This document shows, one piece after another, positions 42,570-51,233 of a stretch of DNA of 64,000 nt. This stretch comes from a virus. Position numbers and translations under genes: made by a program. The DNA lies in the IMG/VR virus record IMGVR_UViG_3300032223_001001, positions 1 to 64,000 of that record; one strand, written 5' to 3'. The notes below the pieces were generated by a model. The model had not been told where the DNA came from. It ran no database searches and saw only the letters and a program-made list of their open reading frames with translations. How positions within the stretch are numbered: position 1 is the stretch's first letter; every line of letters begins with the position of its first letter.

Positions 42570-43214
42570 TTATATTTTTGTAAAACCAGATTTGTCTTTA
42601 TTTTCGTCGTCGTAGTTTCTGAATGATTTTTTAATTTCGTGTGGTGAAAAATCTTCCACTTCATCTTTTGTTAAAATATATTCATCTTTTCCTTGTTGTT
42701 CAAACTTATCTTGATTGTCACTAAAGAAGTCGGATAGTTTTTGACTATATGGTCCTGAATCCAATGATCTTAATTGAAGTTTTTCTTCTGGTGATTTTTC
42801 TCTATATTTTTCAAGTTTTGCTTCAAGATCGTTTAATTTATTAACGATTGTATCCATATCACCCAATCTGTTTTCAAGATCTGTTAAATGACTAAATAAT
42901 TGTTGGAAATATTCTTCTTGTTTTTCTTCAACATTCTTTTGTGATTTCACTAAGTCCGTTATTTCCAATTCTTCTTTTTTTGATTCTTCTTCACCAACTT
43001 TTTCAACTTCCGGATCTTGTGCTACATCCACTGGTTGTGGTGCTGGTGGAGTTGTTGGTGCAACTTCTGGTTGTGGCATTGCATCCATTGGTGGTAGCTC
43101 CGCCATTGGGTCTTCCGCTGGTGGTGGTGGTAATTGAGCTTCTTGTTCCATAACATATTGATTAATGGAGTTGAATCTCGCAACTTCTTCTAATATTTTT
43201 CTATCGATTCCCAT
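42570..43214 (-). CDS. Pro/Glu-rich coiled-coil protein of unknown function
   Basis: A 214-aa protein. Residues about 28-65 are Pro/Ala/Met-rich (Pro-Pro-Pro-Pro-Ala-Glu-Asp-Pro), a disordered linker. Residues about 75-150 are strongly charged with heptad-like spacing of Leu and Ile (Leu-Thr-Asp-Leu-Glu-Asn-Arg-Leu), a coiled coil. The tail is Lys/Asp-rich. It is preceded within 2 bases by the 74-aa gene. It could be a virion or scaffolding-type protein, but nothing in the sequence settles this. Confidence 0.6.
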   Translation of the reverse strand: MGIDRKILEEVARFNSINQYVMEQEAQLPPPPAEDPMAELPPMDAMPQPEVAPTTPPAPQPVDVAQDPEVEKVGEEESKKEELEITDLVKSQKNVEEKQEEYFQQLFSHLTDLENRLGDMDTIVNKLNDLEAKLEKYREKSPEEKLQLRSLDSGPYSQKLSDFFSDNQDKFEQQGKDEYILTKDEVEDFSPHEIKKSFRNYDDENKDKSGFTKI

Positions 43215-43215
43215 A

Positions 43216-43440
43216 TTATCCGTTTAATAATTGTTTAACTCCTGTATTTGTTTCAACCTGAATTCGTTTATTTGTGTTGATTGTATTATCAACTCGTTCA
43301 ATTAATCCGTCTCGCATTCTTATTGTATAACAACTTCCTGTGTCTAGATCACAAACTTCCTTGAGTCCATTTCCTGCGTCTTTTTCTGAGTATCTTGTTG
43401 GTTTTCCAAGATAATTCTCTAATATCGTTTTTGTATTCAT
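43216..43440 (-). CDS. Small protein of unknown function (74 aa)
   Basis: It has mixed alpha/beta character, with Val-Cys-Asp-Leu-Asp-Thr-Gly-Ser-Cys-Tyr-Thr-Ile in the middle, where the two Cys could pair. It is the first gene of a two-gene unit with the coiled-coil protein, downstream of the AT motif at 43448-43467. No family recognised. Confidence 0.6.
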   Translation of the reverse strand: MNTKTILENYLGKPTRYSEKDAGNGLKEVCDLDTGSCYTIRMRDGLIERVDNTINTNKRIQVETNTGVKQLLNG

Positions 43441-43447
43441 AATAATC

Positions 43448-43467
43448 CCTTTATATATATATAAATA
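43448..43467 (-). promoter_or_regulatory. Candidate phage promoter motif upstream of the 74-aa gene
   Basis: The minus strand reads ATATTTATATATATATAAAG, followed by GG, 8 bases before the ATG at 43440. A terminator lies just beyond it, so a new transcript probably starts here. Confidence 0.45.
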
Positions 43468-43497
43468 TATGATATAATGAAAAAAATCAATGTAAAA

Positions 43498-43528
43498 TAA
43501 AAACCCCCCATTTTATTATGGAGGGTTT
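43498..43528 (-). terminator. Rho-independent terminator after the 72-aa gene
   Basis: The minus strand has AAACCCTCCAT, a 6-base loop, ATGGGGGGTTT (with one G-T pair), then TTATTTTACA. It follows the 72-aa gene by about 20 bases. Confidence 0.75.
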
Positions 43529-43546
43529 GAATTGTTTTTTTAATTT

Positions 43547-43765
43547 TTATAGTGGTAATTCACTTACAACTGGGTTGTAAGGTATAAGTGGTAATTCGTG
43601 GATCCACTCAACCATACCTTGGTGTGTGCATCCGTTTACTTCCTCTACGGAAATAAACCAGCTTCCGTCAGCGTCTTGAGTTGGGTTGAAATATTGAACT
43701 CCGTCCCATGTTTGACCTACCAATAGGTCTTTTTGTTCGATTGTTAATTTGTATACGTTTTCCAT
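43547..43765 (-). CDS. Small protein of unknown function (72 aa)
   Basis: Trp-rich, strand-forming sequence (Gly-Gln-Thr-Trp-Asp-Gly-Val-Gln-Tyr-Phe-Asn-Pro, Gly-Ser-Trp-Phe-Ile-Ser). It follows the LamG-like gene by 21 bases and precedes a terminator, so the two form a short late transcript. It might be a partner or decoration protein of the LamG-like product. Confidence 0.6.
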   Translation of the reverse strand: MENVYKLTIEQKDLLVGQTWDGVQYFNPTQDADGSWFISVEEVNGCTHQGMVEWIHELPLIPYNPVVSELPL

Positions 43766-43786
43766 GTGTTGTTTAATGAGTTAAGG

Positions 43787-44614
43787 TTATACGTTACGAC
43801 CTAATGCAACTTGATATTTTTGTACTGCTGTGTAGAAGTTAGCTGCTTCAGTGTCTGTTAAACCGTCTCCAATTGAAGCGAATGCTGATTCATTACCTGA
43901 GTTAGATCCAGCACTATATCCTAATAATGTAACAGGAGCAAGGGGGAGGGAATTAGTATCCAGTGTAGTATTAGTAGCAATGGAACTGCCGTTTCGATAC
44001 AATTTTCTTAATGTGGATGATGTTTCACTACCAATAAAGAAACCTGAAAGTGTGTTTGATGCTAATGCATTAACTGCATCACTTCCCGCAGAGAAATATG
44101 TTGATCCGCCACCAGTTTTATTATTTGTTCTTAATGCTAACCATGATGTTCCAGAACCATATGAATAATCAACTAATATTTCGGCTGAATATGCAATTAG
44201 TGGGGAAGCAGTTCTTGAATAGAACGATACGTGGAGGTTTGAATTAGTTAAATTGGTTTGAGCATATAAATTAGTATTTGCCCAGGCATTACTTGCATTA
44301 CCAGCATATCCAGTTGGTGAATGAACACCACCACCATTATATGACAATCTGAATGCTTCATTCAAATCGCGTGGGTCTTTAAGGTTGAATTTGTGTTGTG
44401 CCGCAGTTCCACCCACGAATGGATATAGAGCTTTCATTTTAGTCCATATACCGTAACCTTTAAGGTCGGTTACCAGGGTATTGATTGCGTTTTGTTGGGT
44501 TGTGTTGGTGATTGCCGCAGCAGTGATGAACGCTTGAGCATCCGCATCAACACCCCCACCACTTGGGGTTTTAAAGCCAACTCTTCCTTGGCCTAGATTG
44601 TTAAAATAAGTCAT
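43787..44614 (-). CDS. LamG/concanavalin-like virion protein
   Basis: A 275-aa protein. The N-terminal part has Asp-Ala-Asp-Ala-Gln-Ala-Phe-Ile-Thr-Ala-Ala followed by a helical segment Gln-Gln-Asn-Ala-Ile-Asn-Thr-Leu-Val and Ile-Trp-Thr-Lys-Met-Lys-Ala-Leu-Tyr-Pro-Phe-Val-Gly-Gly. The rest is beta-rich, ending with Asp-Gly-Leu-Thr-Asp-Thr-Glu-Ala-Ala-Asn-Phe-Tyr, a layout seen in phage LamG-type proteins that bind sugars. Its codons look richer in G+C than those of its neighbours. With its own promoter motif and terminator-bounded transcript it is probably abundant and exposed on the virion. The receptor-binding role is an inference. Confidence 0.65.
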   Translation of the reverse strand: MTYFNNLGQGRVGFKTPSGGGVDADAQAFITAAAITNTTQQNAINTLVTDLKGYGIWTKMKALYPFVGGTAAQHKFNLKDPRDLNEAFRLSYNGGGVHSPTGYAGNASNAWANTNLYAQTNLTNSNLHVSFYSRTASPLIAYSAEILVDYSYGSGTSWLALRTNNKTGGGSTYFSAGSDAVNALASNTLSGFFIGSETSSTLRKLYRNGSSIATNTTLDTNSLPLAPVTLLGYSAGSNSGNESAFASIGDGLTDTEAANFYTAVQKYQVALGRNV

Positions 44615-44620
44615 AAATTA

Positions 44621-44638
44621 TTTTTTATATATAAATAT
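44621..44638 (-). promoter_or_regulatory. Candidate phage promoter motif upstream of the LamG-like gene
   Basis: The minus strand reads ATATTTATATATAAAAAA, 7 bases before the ATG at 44614 and directly after the hub terminator. Confidence 0.42.
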
Positions 44639-44648
44639 TTGGATAAAC

Positions 44649-44674
44649 AAAAAAATCCACCATTTGGGTGGATT
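44649..44674 (-). terminator. Rho-independent terminator after the hub gene
   Basis: The minus strand has AATCCACC, a 5-base loop, GGTGGATT, then TTTTT, 8 bases after the hub stop codon. Confidence 0.85.
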
Positions 44675-44681
44675 ATTTTTA

Positions 44682-47600
44682 TTAATTAAATGAATTAAAT
44701 ACAGTTATTGCGTTCTTAACCTTTTTCTCCATATTTTCCAGGGATGTTTTATCTAACGAAGAATAAACATTTGGATTTTGTTGTTGTGATGAAATATTTT
44801 GAATTAGGAATTGTGTTATTGATTTTTCATCTACTGTAATACCCCCCATTCTACTTTTCCATCTATTAATTAAAAAACGAACATGACTTGATAGGTCTTT
44901 AAACTCGGCGTATGGTAGTGTTATTTTGTTTGAGGATAGACAGAAGAATTGTTCATATATTAGTGTTTGTATTGACGCACCCCAATATCCGTTTAGATCT
45001 ATTCCCGCGAAATTATTTTCATATGCTTTAAGTCTTGTTCCGTCGTTTGATTCGGCGAACATGGCCGCAAATAGCACATATTTTAATTTCCCATCATCTG
45101 TTGGTAGGTTTTCCAGTATGGCAGTTTTGACTTGTTTATATGTCACAAAATATTCCGTTGGTGTTGTATTGATTGGATATTTTTCATATGCCTTGTTTGG
45201 TGTACAATTTGTGGATATTGTTTTTTGTCCATCAATTTTATCCGTTGTTTTGTCTTTTTGGGATATTAGATTTCCTTGTTCGTCTTTTGTTTGTTTTTCT
45301 TCTTCAATTTTGTCTTGTTTATTTTTATCAATAATATGTTGCAATAAATTTGTTTTTATTACGGCCAAGAAATCATCTTGTTTTGAAATTTGTGCTGTTG
45401 GTTGTCTAACCCCCTCGAATATTGTTTCGAATGTTCCTGGTTTAATGGAGTGTGTTACTTTTGTTATCATGTATGGTCCATTATACATTGGAACGTGTCT
45501 TAAGTTGAAGTACATGGCCGGTTGTATCATGGCGTTCCCCATCATGGATACGGTACATGTATAACTTCTAACTTTATATAAATTATATAGGGATACGCTT
45601 TGACTAACCCCTTTTACGTTGTGGTAGTTATTTGCTAGTTCGGTTAATAATTGTAATGATTCCGCTGTTGGTGTATGATTATCTTGACTAACCATGAAAC
45701 TTGTGAACATGGATTGATTTTGTGGTCCAATATCGATATTAAACCCCGCAACCTTGTTTGACTTATCATGATCCTTTTTATTTGTTTGATCTTCGGATAA
45801 TACATTCCCACATTTTAGTTCAAACGAATCATCATTTCGTTGTGTTAGGTCGGTATCCATGGCAAGTTGTTCACTGGATTTTCCGGCATACATACACACC
45901 ATTTTTGTGGATGATTCCCTGGTATCCACATTTAAGAATGTTCCGAACATGTTGTTGGCAAAATCCCCGCTGGCTTCAGGTTTTGGTATTGCATTTTTCA
46001 TGACCGTTTGTACATTATAAAAATTAACATATGCCGGAACATACATCACCTTAAAGTGGTTGGATGTTATTATTCCATGAACAAGGTCAATCATCGATCT
46101 TTTTGCGTTAACTTCATTGGTGATTAACATCGCTTCCTTAAGTTTGTATATATCAACAATCACTTTATTTCCAATATCCCTGCTCGCTCTATCAATAAAC
46201 ATAACGTCTTCAAACAGTGTTCTGGTTTTAAGATCCGCTCCGGCAATCCATTTATCATTTATTGCCTTAAAAGATGACCATAAATCCCTTTTTATAAAAC
46301 CACCTGAAGCTAGTTCGGTGGATATTGTTATCGGTGTATCATTAACATCGGGTAACTCCTTTTGAAGTTTTATCATCAAACTATTGATGATTTTATCTTG
46401 AAATAAATCGTTTTTGGTTAAATAATCTTCCATTAATTGAATGAACTTAAGATTATTCAACGTATTATCTTTTAATTTTTGTGTTGCGTAAATTTTAATT
46501 AATGGTGTGAATGTTTTAATATTTGGTACATTAAACTCAACATTATTATCAATAAAGAAATCGGTAATATATGAACCATTATCCGCATATTTCAACCCAT
46601 CAATTTCCGAAAACCCAACATATGTTTTAAGTGTTGACCATTCTAAAGGATAGTTTGTTTGTGATGTTACTAATGTTATTGACCCCCCATTATATGGTAG
46701 GGCGTTTGGTGACGCTGCGGTATATGGTGTCCATTGATAACCATCTATTATTTCATGTTGTGAAAAAGTGTAAAACAATTTTTTATTAAAACTGGAAGGA
46801 TTTCCATACTTAAAGTATACGTCTTTATATATAAAATCGTTTAAAACCGCATTTAATGTTTGTAGTTGTCGTTGTTGAATTAAGGTTATTAATTCATTTG
46901 TTGTCGCCCCCGTTGTTTTTTGAATTTTCATTATATCCAACATAAGCATTTGGAAGTTAACAAAACTTTTTTCATTTTCTTTTGGGGTAAACACCGCTCC
47001 GGTATCATAATCATAAATTGATTTTGAGAAGTTAAGGAATTCATTCTCAAACATATCCAAAATTTCTTTATTGAATACCGTCAATATTTCGGAAATATCC
47101 GAATACGTATTTGTCCCATTAAAGGAGAAATTTTCTTGATTGGAAGATTTCGGATTAATGGTTTTTATATATTGTTGAGGTGTTGGTCTTGTGATTCTTG
47201 TATTATCAAAATATCCATAATTTGGTGCTGACCAAAACATCCTAACCGATCCATTATATATGGAATCATTGTTTAACACCTCCGTTGTTAAATTATTTGC
47301 TGAATTAAAACATTCATATTCCGTTTGATTGATAAATGATCCTTCGGATGGAAATATATATGTATTTAAGTCGTCTTGAGAATTGACACTAATAGTCCAG
47401 GGGATAATTCTAATATCCCTATTCCCATTATTTGGATCAACTCCTTTACCTTTATTAATTATTGCTTCAGAAATATAGTTCATCGTCAAACCTGACGCGA
47501 ACCCCTTGTTTATTTCCGTTGAAGTATAATTTTGGAATAGTTCATATCCTTGATAGAATACATTAAAATCATTTATTAATTTTGGGTAAAATCCGGTGTT

Positions 47601-50600
47601 AATTAATGTTGAAGTATCCGTACCTATTGTAGTATTTTTTTCAAGTACAATATCTACATTACCCCCATTTATATTAAGGTTATAGTTTGTTGTTTTTGCC
47701 GAAGTTACCGGATCATAATTTTTAACATAATCAAAATCATCCCAGATGTTATCCAATATATCAACGTTGTCATTAACATATTTTTTGTATCGATACCATA
47801 TTGACCCATATTTTAATATCCAAGCATAAGGTACTTTATGTATTCCTCCGAATTTTTTTAATGATGCGAAGATATAATCCAATTCCGTATCGTTTGTTGG
47901 ATTATATGATATATATTTTTCTTTTAATGTCGATAATGGTAATGAATTCAAAAATAAGTATGCTGCCGAGGTAAATGGATGATTATCATATTCTCTAAAC
48001 TTCTTAACCCCATCTTGAATGGCGTTAATAAAGTATGGTGTGTTTAACATGGATACCGTTTGGTTGCTTGACACGTCCCCAGAATAATTAGTATATCTTA
48101 AATTCCCTTCGGTGATTAATTGGGTTCTATTTGTTATATTACCATAATAATTTTTTAACGATAACCTATTGTTAATATTCGGTTGCGTTGGATTTAAGGT
48201 TAAAAAATTGGTGAATAACTTTTTGGTTTGTTTATCATCCGTCGGTAAAAAATTGGTTATTACTTTATTTGTTGCATTAAAAACCAATGTTTTGGTTGTA
48301 TTAAATGTTTGTGTGTTAACGGTTATTTTATCCCCATTGGAAGTATTAACATTAACCCATTTAATTTCCGTAAAAGGATATAAGTCCACCAATGAAAAAT
48401 CATTGTTGTTTGTGGTTAAATAATTTGTTAAATCCCCCTCGTTTTTTAAGGTTAATAACGGTTTTGCAGATGGTGAATCAATGGTTGTTTCATCAACAAA
48501 TGTAAATTCCGCGTTTGTTGTAATATTTTTAATATGGGATGTATTATATATCCCACGAATGAAATTTTGCCAGCTCTCACCAACACCACCATTGGAAATA
48601 TGACGTAATAATGGGGTGAAATTTGTGGCATTAACACCATATTGTTTTAATTTCTTAATTAAAAATGGATTGTCATTAGATAAACTATTAAGTAGGTTGT
48701 TGCTTTCCATGTCGGCCAACAAATCAACTATCTTATCCGTTTGGTTGATAACATCACCAACCCTCGATAATAAGGGGTAGTTCGCATGTAAAAACAAACG
48801 TTCATATATTTCATAAAAGAATTTAACTTCCTCCTTATTCGAAAATACACTATTACTTATCGGAAATTCAATCGCATCAACCGATATTCTATTTATCCCA
48901 GTTAACTGGTTTTGTCCTTCAGTTGGTGTTTGTGGTGGTTCAGTACGTTGCATAAACCCCTTTAGAAATTCTTCAAGAAATTCAACTTCAGGCCAAGCAC
49001 TATAATCATATGCTTTAGTACTTGTAATATACCTACTATCCCCAGGATATTCAATTTGGTATTTTTCACGACCCTCCTTCCCATCGGTTTGTATAATATA
49101 TTCCGGCCAAGGATAAACTGGTATCGTACCATTCCCATTCGCAATATTATCTTGTCCCGACGTTGCCGATTGTGGTGTCAATATCGCGTTTTTTCTGGAA
49201 ACATCATCCCTAACGTCCCATGCTTTAGTGTGAACATCATCCATTAAACGTAAAAAAGCTTCACCATTGGCAAATATAACTGCCAATATATTACGTATTG
49301 TTGGTACAAACCCAAATCCGTTATTTTTTGTTTGAATCAACGCCATCAACGACTCCGTTAAATCATTGTCAATTTTTGTCGAATAATCGTTAAATAACTT
49401 AAACATTTCGTCAATATACTTGTTAAACGAATTGTCACCCTCGAAAACAAAATAATCAACTTTACTCAATACTTGACCATTACCCAATGTAACATTCGTA
49501 AAGTTCAATAATTTACGATCTTTTAATTCATTTTTGAATAACCCCAATTCTTCATTCGAAGGAATTTTTCCAGTTTTTTTAACTTGTTGGTAGGTTAAAA
49601 CATAATCAATTTCATTTTCACTAATAGATCTTGTAAAAATCTGGGACGTGATTGAATTTGGAATCGATGAAGTTTTTGATTTACCATATTTTCCATCTTT
49701 ACCAAACGTATTATTTTTAAGTAGTTTTTCACTATATTCTGTAACAATACCCTCCAATTCCTTTTTAGCATTAGACTTCTTTTGTTCAGATTCTAAAATT
49801 TCTTTTTTATAAATGTACACTTTAGTTTTGGAATTCTTCAACACCAAATAGGTATCAACATCCAGGTTATTTCGAAACCAAGATGGTGTACCAGTATAAA
49901 TTAATTTACGATAATTGGTTAAATCGTAACTATATGTTTCTTTATCATTTAATGGATTAACATTTTGTTTGGTGTATGTATCCATAATCACCTTAACAAA
50001 ATTATCAATCTTATCTTTTAATTGTATTAACGTTAATTCAGGAAAATCCTCTTCAATTAACCCTTTTGACTTATATTCATTATATAATTCCTTAACTTTT
50101 TCATACCCTAATTCAACATACCCTTCCTCAACATTCGAAAATTGACTAGGACCACCCTTTTTTGTGGTTATCTTAAGTCTCGATTTATACATATGGGGAA
50201 CCGCCATCATATGTCCAATATTGACTTCACTTAACATGGTATATTTATAGGTGAAAAATTTCAATGATATCTTAAAATTCCCATCCCCAGTATCATACCT
50301 GGATGAAAAATTCTGTAATAATAATGGCAATTTAATCGCTTTACCATAATACCCTTTAATCGTTAAATAAAATAACGGATATGGTAAATTAAAGAACGCA
50401 GCGTATGGGGACGAATTCCCTAGTTCAAACATGGACCTTCCTTGAATATCAACAAGTTCCATTGAAATGACCGGCATAAAATCTAACCCTTCGGAAAATT
50501 CAATACTGGTTATACCTAATAAACCATTATCAACTATTTTACCTTTAACCCCTTCTGAACTAACATATTTTTCACCACCATTATTTTTTTCTTGGTTTGT

Positions 50601-50915
50601 CGCACGACCTTGAACGGATTCTTTACCAGTGATTTCATCGGTATACGCATTATCCATTTTTTCTTTACCACCAGGTTTAAGAAAATTAACACTTGCAACC
50701 GATATTACCTCCCCTTGATTTTGACCAGTAGCACCAATAATAAGTTTAGTCCTCGGTATCAATTGACACTCAAGGTTAGCATACATGACCAAATTTTCTT
50801 GTTTTACATATCGTTCCTTAACTTTACCTTGACTATCAACCACTTTATTTGGGTCAATCAAGGTAATATTATCACAATCAAAATCAACATATATATTTTC
50901 ATTGTTATCTGCCAT
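44682..50915 (-). CDS. Giant baseplate hub protein with C-terminal lytic-like domain (2077 aa)
   Basis: Residues about 110-330 resemble hub proteins (gp27/gpD-like): Gly-Ile-Thr-Ser-Ile-Glu-Phe...Pro-Val-Ile-Ser-Met-Glu-Leu-Val-Asp, Leu-Thr-Ile-Lys-Gly-Tyr-Tyr-Gly, and Phe-Lys-Ile-Ser-Leu-Lys-Phe-Phe-Thr-Tyr-Lys-Tyr. Residues about 1750-1850 contain Cys-Thr-Val-Ser-Met-Met-Gly-Asn, then Gly-Pro-Tyr-Met-Ile-Thr-Lys-Val-Thr-His, the second half of a split hub fold. Residues about 1935-2060 form a globular end with Leu-Phe-Ala-Ala-Met-Phe-Ala-Glu-Ser-Asn-Asp-Gly-Thr (Glu near 1953), a lytic transglycosylase or glucosaminidase-like catalytic helix. The long middle is Asn-rich. It should form the tail tip and open the peptidoglycan. 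Confidence 0.72.
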   Translation of the reverse strand: MADNNENIYVDFDCDNITLIDPNKVVDSQGKVKERYVKQENLVMYANLECQLIPRTKLIIGATGQNQGEVISVASVNFLKPGGKEKMDNAYTDEITGKESVQGRATNQEKNNGGEKYVSSEGVKGKIVDNGLLGITSIEFSEGLDFMPVISMELVDIQGRSMFELGNSSPYAAFFNLPYPLFYLTIKGYYGKAIKLPLLLQNFSSRYDTGDGNFKISLKFFTYKYTMLSEVNIGHMMAVPHMYKSRLKITTKKGGPSQFSNVEEGYVELGYEKVKELYNEYKSKGLIEEDFPELTLIQLKDKIDNFVKVIMDTYTKQNVNPLNDKETYSYDLTNYRKLIYTGTPSWFRNNLDVDTYLVLKNSKTKVYIYKKEILESEQKKSNAKKELEGIVTEYSEKLLKNNTFGKDGKYGKSKTSSIPNSITSQIFTRSISENEIDYVLTYQQVKKTGKIPSNEELGLFKNELKDRKLLNFTNVTLGNGQVLSKVDYFVFEGDNSFNKYIDEMFKLFNDYSTKIDNDLTESLMALIQTKNNGFGFVPTIRNILAVIFANGEAFLRLMDDVHTKAWDVRDDVSRKNAILTPQSATSGQDNIANGNGTIPVYPWPEYIIQTDGKEGREKYQIEYPGDSRYITSTKAYDYSAWPEVEFLEEFLKGFMQRTEPPQTPTEGQNQLTGINRISVDAIEFPISNSVFSNKEEVKFFYEIYERLFLHANYPLLSRVGDVINQTDKIVDLLADMESNNLLNSLSNDNPFLIKKLKQYGVNATNFTPLLRHISNGGVGESWQNFIRGIYNTSHIKNITTNAEFTFVDETTIDSPSAKPLLTLKNEGDLTNYLTTNNNDFSLVDLYPFTEIKWVNVNTSNGDKITVNTQTFNTTKTLVFNATNKVITNFLPTDDKQTKKLFTNFLTLNPTQPNINNRLSLKNYYGNITNRTQLITEGNLRYTNYSGDVSSNQTVSMLNTPYFINAIQDGVKKFREYDNHPFTSAAYLFLNSLPLSTLKEKYISYNPTNDTELDYIFASLKKFGGIHKVPYAWILKYGSIWYRYKKYVNDNVDILDNIWDDFDYVKNYDPVTSAKTTNYNLNINGGNVDIVLEKNTTIGTDTSTLINTGFYPKLINDFNVFYQGYELFQNYTSTEINKGFASGLTMNYISEAIINKGKGVDPNNGNRDIRIIPWTISVNSQDDLNTYIFPSEGSFINQTEYECFNSANNLTTEVLNNDSIYNGSVRMFWSAPNYGYFDNTRITRPTPQQYIKTINPKSSNQENFSFNGTNTYSDISEILTVFNKEILDMFENEFLNFSKSIYDYDTGAVFTPKENEKSFVNFQMLMLDIMKIQKTTGATTNELITLIQQRQLQTLNAVLNDFIYKDVYFKYGNPSSFNKKLFYTFSQHEIIDGYQWTPYTAASPNALPYNGGSITLVTSQTNYPLEWSTLKTYVGFSEIDGLKYADNGSYITDFFIDNNVEFNVPNIKTFTPLIKIYATQKLKDNTLNNLKFIQLMEDYLTKNDLFQDKIINSLMIKLQKELPDVNDTPITISTELASGGFIKRDLWSSFKAINDKWIAGADLKTRTLFEDVMFIDRASRDIGNKVIVDIYKLKEAMLITNEVNAKRSMIDLVHGIITSNHFKVMYVPAYVNFYNVQTVMKNAIPKPEASGDFANNMFGTFLNVDTRESSTKMVCMYAGKSSEQLAMDTDLTQRNDDSFELKCGNVLSEDQTNKKDHDKSNKVAGFNIDIGPQNQSMFTSFMVSQDNHTPTAESLQLLTELANNYHNVKGVSQSVSLYNLYKVRSYTCTVSMMGNAMIQPAMYFNLRHVPMYNGPYMITKVTHSIKPGTFETIFEGVRQPTAQISKQDDFLAVIKTNLLQHIIDKNKQDKIEEEKQTKDEQGNLISQKDKTTDKIDGQKTISTNCTPNKAYEKYPINTTPTEYFVTYKQVKTAILENLPTDDGKLKYVLFAAMFAESNDGTRLKAYENNFAGIDLNGYWGASIQTLIYEQFFCLSSNKITLPYAEFKDLSSHVRFLINRWKSRMGGITVDEKSITQFLIQNISSQQQNPNVYSSLDKTSLENMEKKVKNAITVFNSFN

Positions 50916-51228
50916 AATAGAAGAAGTGGGTGTTTAACGCGTTTTTATAGTCCTGTAAAGAAGCTACTAAAGGAAATGGAATTGTCAAGACTGTACCGTC
51001 AGAAATATTCCATTCTTGTCCTCCAGCGATCGGATTCGCCAATAATATTAACCAACCAAAATAAGGTGTTCCATAATATTGCTGGGAAACCTTATCCAAT
51101 CGTGATCTACCAACCTTGTATATATAATTCTTGTCACTTGTTTTTGATGGTAACGTAATATACGGAACAACTGTTTGATCACCATTAATATTAAATTCAC
51201 TATATCTATTGTAATATTGCCTTCCCAT
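50905..51228 (-). CDS. Baseplate wedge protein, T4 gp53-like with LysM-type core
   Basis: A 107-aa protein. Tyr-Lys-Val-Gly-Arg-Ser-Arg-Leu-Asp-Lys-Val-Ser-Gln-Gln-Tyr-Tyr-Gly-Thr-Pro-Tyr-Phe-Gly-Trp is followed by Ile-Leu-Leu-Ala-Asn-Pro and Leu-Thr-Ile-Pro-Phe-Pro. That is the LysM-like layout of gp53 and related clamp proteins of contractile baseplates. It is shorter than T4 gp53 (196 aa). It overlaps the hub start by 11 bases and follows the 1721-aa gene by 5 bases, so the three are co-translated. Confidence 0.8.
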   Translation of the reverse strand: MGRQYYNRYSEFNINGDQTVVPYITLPSKTSDKNYIYKVGRSRLDKVSQQYYGTPYFGWLILLANPIAGGQEWNISDGTVLTIPFPLVASLQDYKNALNTHFFYYGR

Positions 51229-51233
51229 AATGT

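Noticed and set aside
44926-45564. Plus-strand open frame of 212 codons opposite the hub gene
   Set aside because: The Cys/Ser/Phe-rich translation is typical of an antisense shadow; the minus strand holds a conserved hub and lytic-like region.
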